A DNA stretch of 6,233 nucleotides from CAZAQS01 sp964486825 (GTDB lineage Bacteria > Chloroflexota > Anaerolineae > Anaerolineales > UBA4823): positions 1-6,233 of the forward strand of contig CAZAQS010000277.1 of NCBI GenBank assembly GCA_964486825.1, in the 5' to 3' direction. Shown piece by piece: positions 1 through 5,538 of this stretch. The notes below the pieces were generated by a model. It saw only the letters and a program-made list of their open reading frames with translations. It ran no database searches and was not told the DNA's origin. The position numbers and the translations under genes are program-made. The stretch's first letter is position 1. Every line of letters starts with the position of its first letter.

Positions 1-84
1 GCTCCTTTTGATTATTTTTACTTACAGCGAATAGACGGCAGGTATCTTGATTTCGTTCCCCCTGCCCGATTAGGAGTGGATTAA
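1..84 (+). CDS. possible C-terminal end of an unidentified protein (partial)
   Basis: From the first base there is an open frame of 27 codons ending in TAA at 82-84. It reads like ordinary protein, ending with DGRYLDFVPPARLGVD. It faces the minus-strand gene that ends at 184, and a hairpin lies between the two ends, as expected for convergent genes. The segment is too short to assign a family. The 'dGrY' turn followed by a Pro-rich tail is loosely like the ends of Uma2-type nucleases, but that is only an impression. A random open frame of this length is also quite possible. Confidence 0.35.
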   Translation, partial: APFDYFYLQRIDGRYLDFVPPARLGVD

Positions 85-127
85 AGACAAAGACCCCTGT
101 CACAGGATCTTTCCTGTTTCTTGGGGC
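83..127 (-). terminator. probable intrinsic terminator of the secreted-protein pair, possibly bidirectional
   Basis: ACAGGA (102-107) and TCCTGT (112-117) form a 6-bp stem around a 4-nt loop. CCCC (94-97) can pair with GGGG (123-126) as an outer stem. On the minus strand the structure is followed by the T-rich stretch TCTTTGTCTTT (83-93), about 60-100 nt after the stop codon at 184-186. On the plus strand the inner hairpin is followed by only a short T-rich stretch, so termination of the gene ending at 84 is less certain. The T tract is interrupted and the outer stem is separated from the inner one, so this is a moderate call. Confidence 0.45.
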
Positions 128-183
128 CCATTTGTCAATCTAAGGCAGGTCTAGATTTATATTATTTTTCCAATAATTCGTCA

Positions 184-1185
184 TTAATCATCATCGTCGT
201 CATCGTCGTCGTCATCGTCGTCATCATCATCATCATCATCGTCATCATCATCATCGTCATCGTCGTCATCATCATCTCCACCTCTCCCGCTCCGGTCGTC
301 ATCGTCTTCATCAGGAGCTGGTGTTGGAGATGGAGGCGCTACCGTATCTGCTGGAGGCGGCGCCTGGGTAGGCGCAATGGCTTCTGTTGTTGCTGTAGGT
401 GGCGGTGAAGTTGGATCTGGCGGAGGTGGAATTGAGGTGGGGTCCGGTGGAGGCGGAGGTGGGGGCGGGGCCTGGGGGGCGTCGTTATCCGTGGATGGAA
501 CCTGAGTCGGGTTCGGGGAGGGCAGGGAGGCAGGTTGTGAGGTAGGAATGGTAGCCTGACCTGATGTAGGCGTGATATCTAAACTGGCCTCTTGGCTGGA
601 GGGATTAAATGTGGGGATTGGGGGTTGGTCGGGGCAGGAGCGCGGCCATAATTGTCCTTTATTGAAATTATTGAGCTGGTTTATAAAGGTCAATCCTTGC
701 TGTTGATTGAATTGCGAGAGATCGCCTCCAGCAGGATTTTTCCTCAACCAATCATCTGTATCCATCAGGATCGTTTCGATCCTATCCTGGGAAGCACCAT
801 GGTAGATATTCAACAACGCGACGTAAGCTTCCTTCAAAACTGCATTCCGGATATCATCGTTTTCATCGATCAAAATGAGGTAGGCTTCCTCTCGAGTGTA
901 GACCTTTCCACCCAGGCTCACTTCCGGGGGCCAGCTTTCCGGCTGGTTTACCCAATAATGGATTGCATAAGTGCAGTTTGTGTTTCTGCGGGGGATTGCT
1001 GTTTGATTCCTTTCAGACAGCAAGTCAGGTTGAGCTACGGGCAACCTGGAGGTCGCAGTTGGTTGAGGAGACAGCGAGCCAATCCCGGCGGAGCGGTTCG
1101 CGGAAATAATGCCTGGGATTAGCCCTCCTAAGGTTAATGTAGCTGCCAGAAGTAGCAATGGTAGAAAGATGCGCTTGTTTTTCAT
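184..1185 (-). CDS. secreted two-cysteine-domain protein with Pro-rich stalk and poly-aspartate tail
   Basis: This is a 333-residue exported protein of unknown function. Residues 1-29 form a Sec-type signal peptide: MKNKR, a Leu/Ala-rich core, and a likely cleavage after ISA. There is no lipobox cysteine. Residues 71-184 form a domain bounded by Cys71 and Cys184, starting CTYAIHYWVNQPESWP, with KVYTREEAY, an Ala/Leu helix ending LLNIYHGAS, and FINQLNNFNKG near the end. It aligns along its length with the domain of the next gene upstream (1215-2453), so the two are paralogues. It resembles the exported CTxTQGYWKNHPEAWP-type domain, but the QGYWKNHP core is altered. Residues 185-292 are Pro/Thr/Ser-rich with eight consecutive prolines (240-247). 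A short acidic patch (DEDDDD) is followed by RSGRGG and then 30 aspartates to the stop. The ATG has an excellent ribosome site. It lies 29 bp after the upstream paralogue and is probably the second gene of their operon. A surface role such as cation binding is conjecture. Confidence 0.88.
   Translation of the reverse strand: MKNKRIFLPLLLLAATLTLGGLIPGIISANRSAGIGSLSPQPTATSRLPVAQPDLLSERNQTAIPRRNTNCTYAIHYWVNQPESWPPEVSLGGKVYTREEAYLILIDENDDIRNAVLKEAYVALLNIYHGASQDRIETILMDTDDWLRKNPAGGDLSQFNQQQGLTFINQLNNFNKGQLWPRSCPDQPPIPTFNPSSQEASLDITPTSGQATIPTSQPASLPSPNPTQVPSTDNDAPQAPPPPPPPPDPTSIPPPPDPTSPPPTATTEAIAPTQAPPPADTVAPPSPTPAPDEDDDDRSGRGGDDDDDDDDDDDDDDDDDDDDDDDDDDDDDD
187..276 (-). repeat. 30-codon GAY microsatellite encoding a C-terminal poly-Asp tail
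   Basis: Thirty in-frame Asp codons lie immediately before the stop. By my count 19 are GAT and 11 are GAC, in an irregular order. The tract is therefore a homopolymer in protein but an interrupted trinucleotide repeat in DNA. The interruptions argue against one recent slippage burst and suggest either age or selection on the amino acid. The length may still vary between strains. Confidence 0.95.
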
Positions 1186-1190
1186 TCACT

Positions 1191-1200
1191 CTCCCCCCTT
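1191..1200 (-). promoter_or_regulatory. strong ribosome binding site of the poly-Asp protein
   Basis: Read on the minus strand this is AAGGGGGGAG, followed by a 5-nt spacer (AGTGA) and the ATG at 1185. It is the best Shine-Dalgarno sequence in the window. It fixes this start and suggests high translation of the second gene of the pair. Confidence 0.8.
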
Positions 1201-1214
1201 CTGATTGAGATCGC

Positions 1215-2453
1215 TTAATTGCCTTCGAGAAGGGATTGTACAGCTTCTAAAAGCTCGATCAAGGACAGTAGTTCTGTGTCAACATCCGATTCGTCATCCC
1301 CAAGGTCTTGAATAAGCGTCGGATCTGGTGTCTCTATCAACGGGGTAGGAGAAGGCGTAAAATGGGGATTTCGAGTTGGCAGGGGGTCAACTGTTGGTGT
1401 ATCGGTGCTGGTTGGTGGAATAGGTGTATAGGTGTGGGTTGGCGGAACCGGCGTATCAGTGTTTGGCGGAATGGGTGTGTAAGTGCTGGTCGGAGGAACA
1501 GGCGTGGAGGTATTGGGCGGGCGGGGAGTATTCGTGCGAGTCGGGGATAGCTGTGTGCTGGTGGCGGTGGGCGGTAAGGGGAGCGGGAAGCTGGTAGCTG
1601 TAGGAAGGATTATCCTGGGTGTCAGCGTTGGTGCAGCTGTAGGCGGCACCAGTTGGAAGGTGGGAGATGGAATAACGGCTGTCGGGAGAGCTATGGTCGC
1701 GGTAGGCAGATTTTGGGTGGGGGTTGGTTGTGCTGGAGCAGCAGGCGGCGCAGGCTGGTTATCTGAGGGCGGCTGGTTTAAAGAGGGTCTGGTTGCAATC
1801 CGGGTAGGCGGCGCGGGTGTATTCGTTTCAGTAGGGGTCAGGGTAGAGGTTATGGTGGCGGAAGGAGTTGGCGTTGGAGGAACATCATCACATGGCGGCG
1901 GCCCGTTCACCCCATTATTGTAATTCTCTAGCCCGGAGGCCAGATTCATCCCTATCTGTTGGTTGAGTTCAGAAATAGCTGACCTGGGCGGGTTAGATTC
2001 CAGCCAGTTATTTGCATCTACAATAACCGGATCAATCCGGGCATGACTTGCACCTCCCAGGATATTCAAAAAGGCGGTATACAGTTCCTTGATCAGCAGT
2101 GTGGCTGTATCCGGATCACTGGTATGATAAATTTCAAACATATCCTCCCGAGTATAGATCCTGCCTGCGATAATGATCTGGGAAGGCCAGGAATCGGGAT
2201 ATTCTTTCCAATAATATAAAGGATAGGTACAGTTGGTTATCTCATCGTTCGTCTCAGTCTCGGATTCATCCACCTCTACGATATCAACGATCTCAGTCAG
2301 AGGCTCAGAAAAACGCGTTGATGTAGGCCGTGGAGTATGAAAAGGACCACCAATCGAGGTTGGCTGTTCCCGGTTCATATAGGCAGGCACGGCGATCCCA
2401 AGAGCGATGACCAGCACCGATAGCAAGGACAAAACAGTAAACTTACGCTTCAT
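1215..2453 (-). CDS. secreted two-cysteine-domain protein with Thr/Pro-rich stalk and C-terminal helix
   Basis: This is a 412-residue exported protein of unknown function, paralogous to its downstream neighbour. Residues 1-24 are a signal peptide (MKRKF, hydrophobic core, AVPA cleavage). Residues 54-74 are acidic. The domain runs from Cys75 to Cys188, starting CTYPLYYWKEYPDSWP, with RIYTRED, a helix ending FLNILGGAS, and LENYNNGVNGPPPC at the end. That last motif closely matches the ending I recall for the exported CTxTQGYWKNHPEAWP-type domain. Residues 190-380 are a low-complexity Thr/Pro/Ala stalk, including two 17-residue tandem repeats (315-348). The end is acidic (GDDESDVD) followed by a Leu-rich amphipathic helix (393-410). 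I chose ATG 2453. An in-frame TTG at 2474 would add seven residues before the signal peptide and has no ribosome site, whereas ATG 2453 matches the paralogue's MKxK start and has GGGGA about 10 nt upstream. It is probably the first gene of a two-gene operon. Confidence 0.85.
   Translation of the reverse strand: MKRKFTVLSLLSVLVIALGIAVPAYMNREQPTSIGGPFHTPRPTSTRFSEPLTEIVDIVEVDESETETNDEITNCTYPLYYWKEYPDSWPSQIIIAGRIYTREDMFEIYHTSDPDTATLLIKELYTAFLNILGGASHARIDPVIVDANNWLESNPPRSAISELNQQIGMNLASGLENYNNGVNGPPPCDDVPPTPTPSATITSTLTPTETNTPAPPTRIATRPSLNQPPSDNQPAPPAAPAQPTPTQNLPTATIALPTAVIPSPTFQLVPPTAAPTLTPRIILPTATSFPLPLPPTATSTQLSPTRTNTPRPPNTSTPVPPTSTYTPIPPNTDTPVPPTHTYTPIPPTSTDTPTVDPLPTRNPHFTPSPTPLIETPDPTLIQDLGDDESDVDTELLSLIELLEAVQSLLEGN
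1410..1511 (-). repeat. two tandem 51-bp units in the Thr/Pro stalk
   Basis: Residues 315-331 (TSTPVPPTSTYTPIPPN) and 332-348 (TDTPVPPTHTYTPIPPT) are adjacent 17-residue copies with 14 of 17 identical. The DNA copies (1461-1511 and 1410-1460) match at about 37 of 51 positions, so the protein repeat is better preserved than the DNA. Each unit contains two TPxPP half-units, and looser half-units continue on both sides. Stalks like this usually hold a domain away from the cell surface. Confidence 0.85.
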
Positions 2454-2485
2454 ACTTCTAGTTTCCCCAACCAATGATAGAAGTT

Positions 2486-2557
2486 ATCACGAGATTATGA
2501 GTGTCCCGGGGAATTGCCCCCCAACCGGCGTACCCCATCAATACCTGATCTCGTAAT
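2486..2557 (-). other. structured leader upstream of the secreted-protein operon
   Basis: This lies in the 179-bp gap between the regulator's stop and the ATG at 2453. In the minus-strand transcript, AUUACGAGAU (2548-2557) can pair over 10 bp with AUCUCGUGAU (2486-2495), with one G-U wobble. The enclosed 52 nt contain a smaller GGGG/CCCC hairpin (2508-2511 with 2517-2520). The arms lie 30-100 nt before the start codon. It resembles no riboswitch class that I recognise. It could be an RNA element, a DNA site or chance. Confidence 0.35.
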
Positions 2558-2589
2558 AGAAATTTAAAATCTATAAATCTTATGATCTT

Positions 2590-2618
2590 AGTATAACTTA
2601 TTATGTTTACGTTGGGAA
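2590..2618 (-). promoter_or_regulatory. candidate promoter of the secreted-protein operon
   Basis: On the minus strand TTCCCA (2613-2618) and TATACT (2590-2595) are separated by 17 bp, matching the sigma70 consensus at 4 of 6 and 5 of 6 positions. It sits just past the regulator's stop and would give a leader of about 130 nt. The AT-rich stretch 2555-2600 holds other weak -10-like boxes. I saw no convincing terminator after the regulator gene, so read-through from it is also possible. Confidence 0.3.
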
Positions 2619-2632
2619 GTATGCTGAGGCGA

Positions 2633-3598
2633 TTACTCTTCCGATAGACGCTTTGCTGTAAATTGATCCGTAATCAAGATGTTGATCCAACCACCACGTA
2701 ATGCTCCCAAGATCCCCCTATACTTTCGTTTGCCGCCTGCCAGGCCGATGGCTTGATTTACAGTTCGCAATTGGTGCAGGCTCATCGAGATGACCCGTTT
2801 ATTTAGTCTCGAATCGATAGGAATACCTTGGTCGTCGAATAAATGTAACAAGATATCACCCACGGCTCCTTCTTTTTGCAGGTACTCCAACTCTAGGGAC
2901 GAAAAGATATTTCCACTCTCTTGCAACAATGCAGAAGGTTCTACAGCGCCAATTCCTACCAGGGCCATAGTTACATCATTGAACAAGGACATCGTCTTTT
3001 GAATGTATTCATCTTCCAGCAATACCTGCAATGCAGCTTCCGATCCTACTACACCAGGTGCGGGTAAGAAGATGGGTTCTCCACCTACCAGTACAGCCAG
3101 ACGCGAGGTGAGATGAGCAGCATGCACCTCTGCTCCAGGGTTGCCGACTCCACCGAGTATTTGCACGACCTTTATGCCGGGCTTGCGGGGCAAGGGGTTG
3201 AGCGCATTGACCATAGCTAATAAAGTAGCGCTCCAGGAAGAGATTCCAATTACCTCATTCGCCTGGATAGCTGACTCCAGGAAATAAGCCGCGGAAGCCC
3301 CTATATCTCGTTGAATCATATATTCGTTGTCTTCCAGGCTATCCACAACCATTGCGTCTCGGAGACTATATTTTTTTACAAGAACCTCCTCGATCTCTGT
3401 ATATACCCCACTGGGGATATTGACTGAGATTCGGATAATGCCTTCTTGTTTGGAGCGTTGAAGTAAGCGTGAGACTGTGGCCTGGGAAAGACCTAATTGA
3501 CTGGCGATTTCCGATTGGCGCATGTCCCATTCGAAGTACATGCGTGCTACCCTGGTGATAATACGAAGCTCATCCGGTTTTGTCATGGTAATCTGCAT
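2633..3598 (-). CDS. SorC/DeoR-family sugar-responsive transcriptional regulator
   Basis: This is a full-length (321 residues) SorC-family regulator. A helix-turn-helix occupies about residues 26-50 (RQSEIASQLGLSQATVSRLL), followed by the wing EGIIRI. The rest is the phosphosugar-binding domain with the usual signatures: GIS at 118-120, ILGGVGNPGAE at 147-157, APGVVGSE at 180-187, ALVGIGAVE at 212-220, GAVGDILLHLFD at 244-255, and IGLAGGKRKYRGILGAL near 284-300 before the final LITD motif. Members typically bind as tetramers and are released or reset by a phosphorylated sugar that their target operon produces. It is divergent from the transketolase/kinase operon and faces two dyad sites, so it most likely controls that operon and itself. 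The start is uncertain: ATG 3598 and ATG 3586 both lack a clear ribosome site. The effector cannot be told from the sequence. Confidence 0.93.
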   Translation of the reverse strand: MQITMTKPDELRIITRVARMYFEWDMRQSEIASQLGLSQATVSRLLQRSKQEGIIRISVNIPSGVYTEIEEVLVKKYSLRDAMVVDSLEDNEYMIQRDIGASAAYFLESAIQANEVIGISSWSATLLAMVNALNPLPRKPGIKVVQILGGVGNPGAEVHAAHLTSRLAVLVGGEPIFLPAPGVVGSEAALQVLLEDEYIQKTMSLFNDVTMALVGIGAVEPSALLQESGNIFSSLELEYLQKEGAVGDILLHLFDDQGIPIDSRLNKRVISMSLHQLRTVNQAIGLAGGKRKYRGILGALRGGWINILITDQFTAKRLSEE

Positions 3599-3612
3599 AC
3601 ATATATTGAACT

Positions 3613-3626
3613 AGAATAAATATTCA
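3613..3626. promoter_or_regulatory. operator O1, dyad related to TGAATA-N2-TATTCA
   Basis: The sequence reads aGAATAAATATTCA. GAATA/TATTC arms form a perfect 5-bp dyad, and the outer pair is mismatched on the left only. It ends 7 bp before the plus-strand -35 box and lies downstream of the predicted start of the regulator transcript. It is the exact inverse of the second site over 13 bases. Binding by the adjacent SorC-type regulator is inferred from position. Confidence 0.7.
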
Positions 3627-3633
3627 AAATTGC

Positions 3634-3662
3634 TTGACTCAGGCTTCTTTTGTGTATATTAT
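3634..3662 (+). promoter_or_regulatory. sigma70-type promoter of the transketolase/kinase operon
   Basis: TTGACT (3634-3639) and TATTAT (3657-3662) are separated by 17 bp, each matching consensus at 5 of 6 positions. Transcription would start near 3669, giving a leader of about 42 nt before ATG 3711. The second operator covers roughly +3 to +16, a position where a bound repressor blocks initiation or escape. An overlapping TATATT at 3655-3660 is the less well spaced alternative. Confidence 0.7.
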
Positions 3663-3666
3663 ATCA
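3658..3666 (-). promoter_or_regulatory. extended -10 promoter of the SorC-type regulator gene
   Basis: The minus strand reads TGATATAAT, a perfect extended -10 (TGnTATAAT). No good -35 lies 16-18 bp upstream, which extended -10 promoters can tolerate. Transcription would start near 3651, about 53 nt before ATG 3598. The box overlaps the plus-strand -10 by five bases, and the second operator covers the region where its -35 would be, which suggests negative autoregulation. Confidence 0.55.
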
Positions 3667-3671
3667 AAGGC

Positions 3672-3685
3672 TGAATATTTATTCG
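3672..3685. promoter_or_regulatory. operator O2, dyad related to TGAATA-N2-TATTCA
   Basis: The sequence reads TGAATATTTATTCg, the inverse of O1 over 13 bases, with the outer mismatch on the right. Its centre is 59 bp from the centre of O1. It lies just downstream of the plus-strand transcription start and over the -35 region of the regulator's promoter, so one bound complex could repress both directions. Confidence 0.7.
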
Positions 3686-3710
3686 GAATTCTCAAATTGC
3701 GACATCAAAA

Positions 3711-4565
3711 ATGGGTCCCATCACTCTGCACTTAAAGTCAGTTGAATATCGAAGGCTTATCCTGGAGGCCATATACAAAGCTAAAGCAGGACATACAGGA
3801 GGAAGCCTTTCTTGTGTGGATATCCTGAATGTTTTGTACAACCATGTCATGGATATCCGGCCTGATAACTTTGACCAGGTGAACCGTGACCATTATATTC
3901 ATAGCAAGGGCCATTCAGTTGAAGCTCTTTATATTGTATTGGCTGATAAGGGTTTCATCCCGATAGATGTCCTTGAAACGATGGAAAAATACGGATCAGA
4001 TCTGATCGGGCACCCATCTCGGGCCGTGCCGGGCATCGAACAAAATACCGGCGCACTTGGACACGGTTTGGCTATTGCCGTTGGCATGGCGTTGGCTGGA
4101 AAGATGGACCGGCGTACCTACCGTGTTTTTACCCTGATGGGGGATGGTGAATTAACTGAAGGGTCGGTTTGGGAGGCGGGCATCAATGCTGCGCACTACA
4201 AATTGGATAACCTGGTAGCCATCGTAGATAAGAATGGTCTCCAGATCACTGGACGAACCGAGACTGTAATGAACACCGAGCCTCTAGAAGAAAAGTTCCT
4301 CTCCTTTGGGTTTGCCGTAAGACATGCAGACGGTCACGATCTTGCCTCGTTGGTGGATGTCTTTGAAAAGATCCCGTTTGAAACAAATAAGCCCAACCTG
4401 GTTATTGCTCATACGACAAAAGGTAAAGGAATCAGCTTTATTGAAGATAAAGCCAATTGGCATCACAGGGTACCTACGGAAGCCGAATTTGATGCCGCCT
4501 TACAGGAGCTACGACAAGCGGAAGAAATTATATCGAGGCAATATGGGAATCCTGATTTTCGGTAA
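3711..4565 (+). CDS. transketolase, N-terminal (thiamine diphosphate-binding) subunit
   Basis: This is the first half of a two-subunit transketolase (284 residues), which transfers a two-carbon ketol unit between sugar phosphates in the cytoplasm. AGHTGGSLSCVDIL (26-39) corresponds to the family's GHPGG motif, with Thr in place of the usual Pro. IHSKGH (63-68) and GALGHGLAIAVGMALAGK (114-131) are cofactor and substrate contacts. GDGE (144-147) to KNG (174-176) is the GDG-x(~26)-N motif binding Mg2+ and diphosphate. KGKG followed by WHH (about 237-252) closes the domain as in split transketolases. ATG 3711 has no visible Shine-Dalgarno sequence, but the protein begins at the expected place. 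It is first in the operon after an operator-flanked promoter, and the partner subunit starts inside its last codons. Bacterial split transketolases occur both as general pentose phosphate enzymes and as dedicated ones such as the apulose 4-phosphate enzyme (AptAB). Regulation and context favour a dedicated role. Confidence 0.93.
   Translation: MGPITLHLKSVEYRRLILEAIYKAKAGHTGGSLSCVDILNVLYNHVMDIRPDNFDQVNRDHYIHSKGHSVEALYIVLADKGFIPIDVLETMEKYGSDLIGHPSRAVPGIEQNTGALGHGLAIAVGMALAGKMDRRTYRVFTLMGDGELTEGSVWEAGINAAHYKLDNLVAIVDKNGLQITGRTETVMNTEPLEEKFLSFGFAVRHADGHDLASLVDVFEKIPFETNKPNLVIAHTTKGKGISFIEDKANWHHRVPTEAEFDAALQELRQAEEIISRQYGNPDFR
4535..4538 (+). promoter_or_regulatory. ribosome binding site deciding the second transketolase subunit's start
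   Basis: GAGG lies 4 nt before ATG 4543. The alternative ATG 4573 has GGAG directly abutting it with no spacer, which should not work in initiation. This favours 4543 and a 23-bp overlap with the upstream gene, although homologues I recall begin closer to 4573 (at GKPNLEVFSE). Confidence 0.45.
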
Positions 4566-5538
4566 ACCGGAGATGGGCAAACCAAACCTGGAAGTTTTTT
4601 CGGAAACCTTGATCGCACTGGCCAGGCGAAATCCAGAACTCCTGGTAGTTACCAGCGACTCGCGCGGTTCGGGAAAGCTTACACCCTTCGGTGAGCAGCT
4701 CCCTGACCAGCTTGTGGAAGTCGGCATTGCTGAGCAGAGCCTGGTAGGGATATCGGCAGGGCTGGCTTCGGCTGGCAAAAAAGTATTTGCGGTTTCTCCA
4801 GCTTGTTTTCTTACCACCCGGGCATTAGAGCAGATCAAGAACGACGTGGCCTATTCTAACAGGCATGTAAAGCTTATTGGCATCAGTGCAGGGGTAAGTT
4901 ACGGCGCACTGGGCACTACCCACCATACTCTTCATGACCTGGCAGCCCTGCAAGCTATCCACAATATCGATATCGTTGTACCCGCTGATAATTTTGAAAC
5001 CAAAGCTGTGATCGAAGCCGCCCTTGACCATCCCCGCCCGATCTACATCCGCTTCGGGAAGAAAGCCATGCCAATTCTCCACTCGACCCCCACAGCTTTT
5101 GAGATCGGCCAGGCCATCCCTCTACATAAAGGCAGCGACCTGACTTTTATTGCCTGCGGTGAGACGGTCTACCCAGCCTTCCTTGCGAGCCAACTCCTGG
5201 CGAGTGAAGGTATTTCATGCGGGGTGATCAGCATGCATACCATCAAACCCTTCGATGAAGCAGCTGTGTATGAGGCGGCTACACATTCTCGTACTCTGGT
5301 CACTGTTGAAGAGCATAGTATTCACGGAGGATTGGGCAGCCGAGTATCGGCTTTCTTGATGCAGGCCGGCATTTTCCGACCGCTTCGGATCATCGGCCTT
5401 CCTGATGAACATACAGTCACGGGAACCCAGGTAGAAATTTTCAACCATTACGGCATATCCGCAGAAGGATTGGCACATACAGCCCGTTGCCTACTAGAGA
5501 CAGCTACTACTAATAAACTAAACCAAGTGACATCATGA
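4543..5538 (+). CDS. transketolase, C-terminal subunit
   Basis: This is the second half of the split transketolase (331 residues from ATG 4543, or 321 from ATG 4573). It holds the pyrimidine-binding domain and the C-terminal domain. VTSDSRGSGKLTPFG (36-50) starts the conserved core. VEVGIAEQ (58-65) carries the glutamate (Glu64) that protonates the thiamine ring. FAVSPACFLTTRALEQIKND, GISAGVSYGALGTTHHTLHD and VPADNFE follow, all typical of stand-alone C-terminal subunits. VEEHSIHGGLGS (255-266) and GLPDEHTVTGT (285-295) mark the C-terminal domain. It overlaps the N-terminal subunit by 23 bp from the preferred start, or follows it by 7 bp from the alternative, so 1:1 production is likely. Its TGA shares four bases (ATGA) with the next gene's start. 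Stand-alone subunits of this kind pair only with the neighbouring N-terminal subunit. It is not DXS, which is a single chain. Confidence 0.92.
   Translation: MGILIFGKPEMGKPNLEVFSETLIALARRNPELLVVTSDSRGSGKLTPFGEQLPDQLVEVGIAEQSLVGISAGLASAGKKVFAVSPACFLTTRALEQIKNDVAYSNRHVKLIGISAGVSYGALGTTHHTLHDLAALQAIHNIDIVVPADNFETKAVIEAALDHPRPIYIRFGKKAMPILHSTPTAFEIGQAIPLHKGSDLTFIACGETVYPAFLASQLLASEGISCGVISMHTIKPFDEAAVYEAATHSRTLVTVEEHSIHGGLGSRVSAFLMQAGIFRPLRIIGLPDEHTVTGTQVEIFNHYGISAEGLAHTARCLLETATTNKLNQVTS

Noticed and set aside
37..66. GGCAGG/CCTGCC inverted repeat as a terminator
   Set aside because: The loop is 18 nt and neither strand has a T tract after it. The 94-126 hairpin is better placed.
187..276. CRISPR or spacer-like repeat array
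   Set aside because: The region is a continuous trinucleotide repeat inside a coding frame, with no spacers.
121..408. Open frame encoding a run of Ile and Val (possible membrane protein)
   Set aside because: The Ile/Val run is the GAT/GAC aspartate repeat read on the opposite strand (ATC/GTC). It is not a membrane segment.
652..1122. 156-codon open frame on the plus strand opposite the poly-Asp protein
   Set aside because: It lies wholly antisense to the conserved two-cysteine domain, has no ribosome site, and its product looks like no protein family. The minus-strand gene explains the region.
1483..1923. 146-codon Gly/Val-rich open frame on the plus strand
   Set aside because: It is the antisense of the Thr/Pro stalk. 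Codons such as CCA/ACC read backwards give Gly and Val, so the low-complexity product is an artefact.
2454..2474. TTG start at 2474 for the Thr/Pro-stalk protein
   Set aside because: It has no ribosome site and puts seven polar residues before the signal peptide. ATG 2453 gives a normal signal peptide that matches the paralogue.
4324..4542. 73 extra N-terminal codons in frame with the second transketolase subunit
   Set aside because: They overlap the conserved end of the first subunit in another frame, are rich in Lys/Arg without family similarity, and precede a core that already begins at the expected place.
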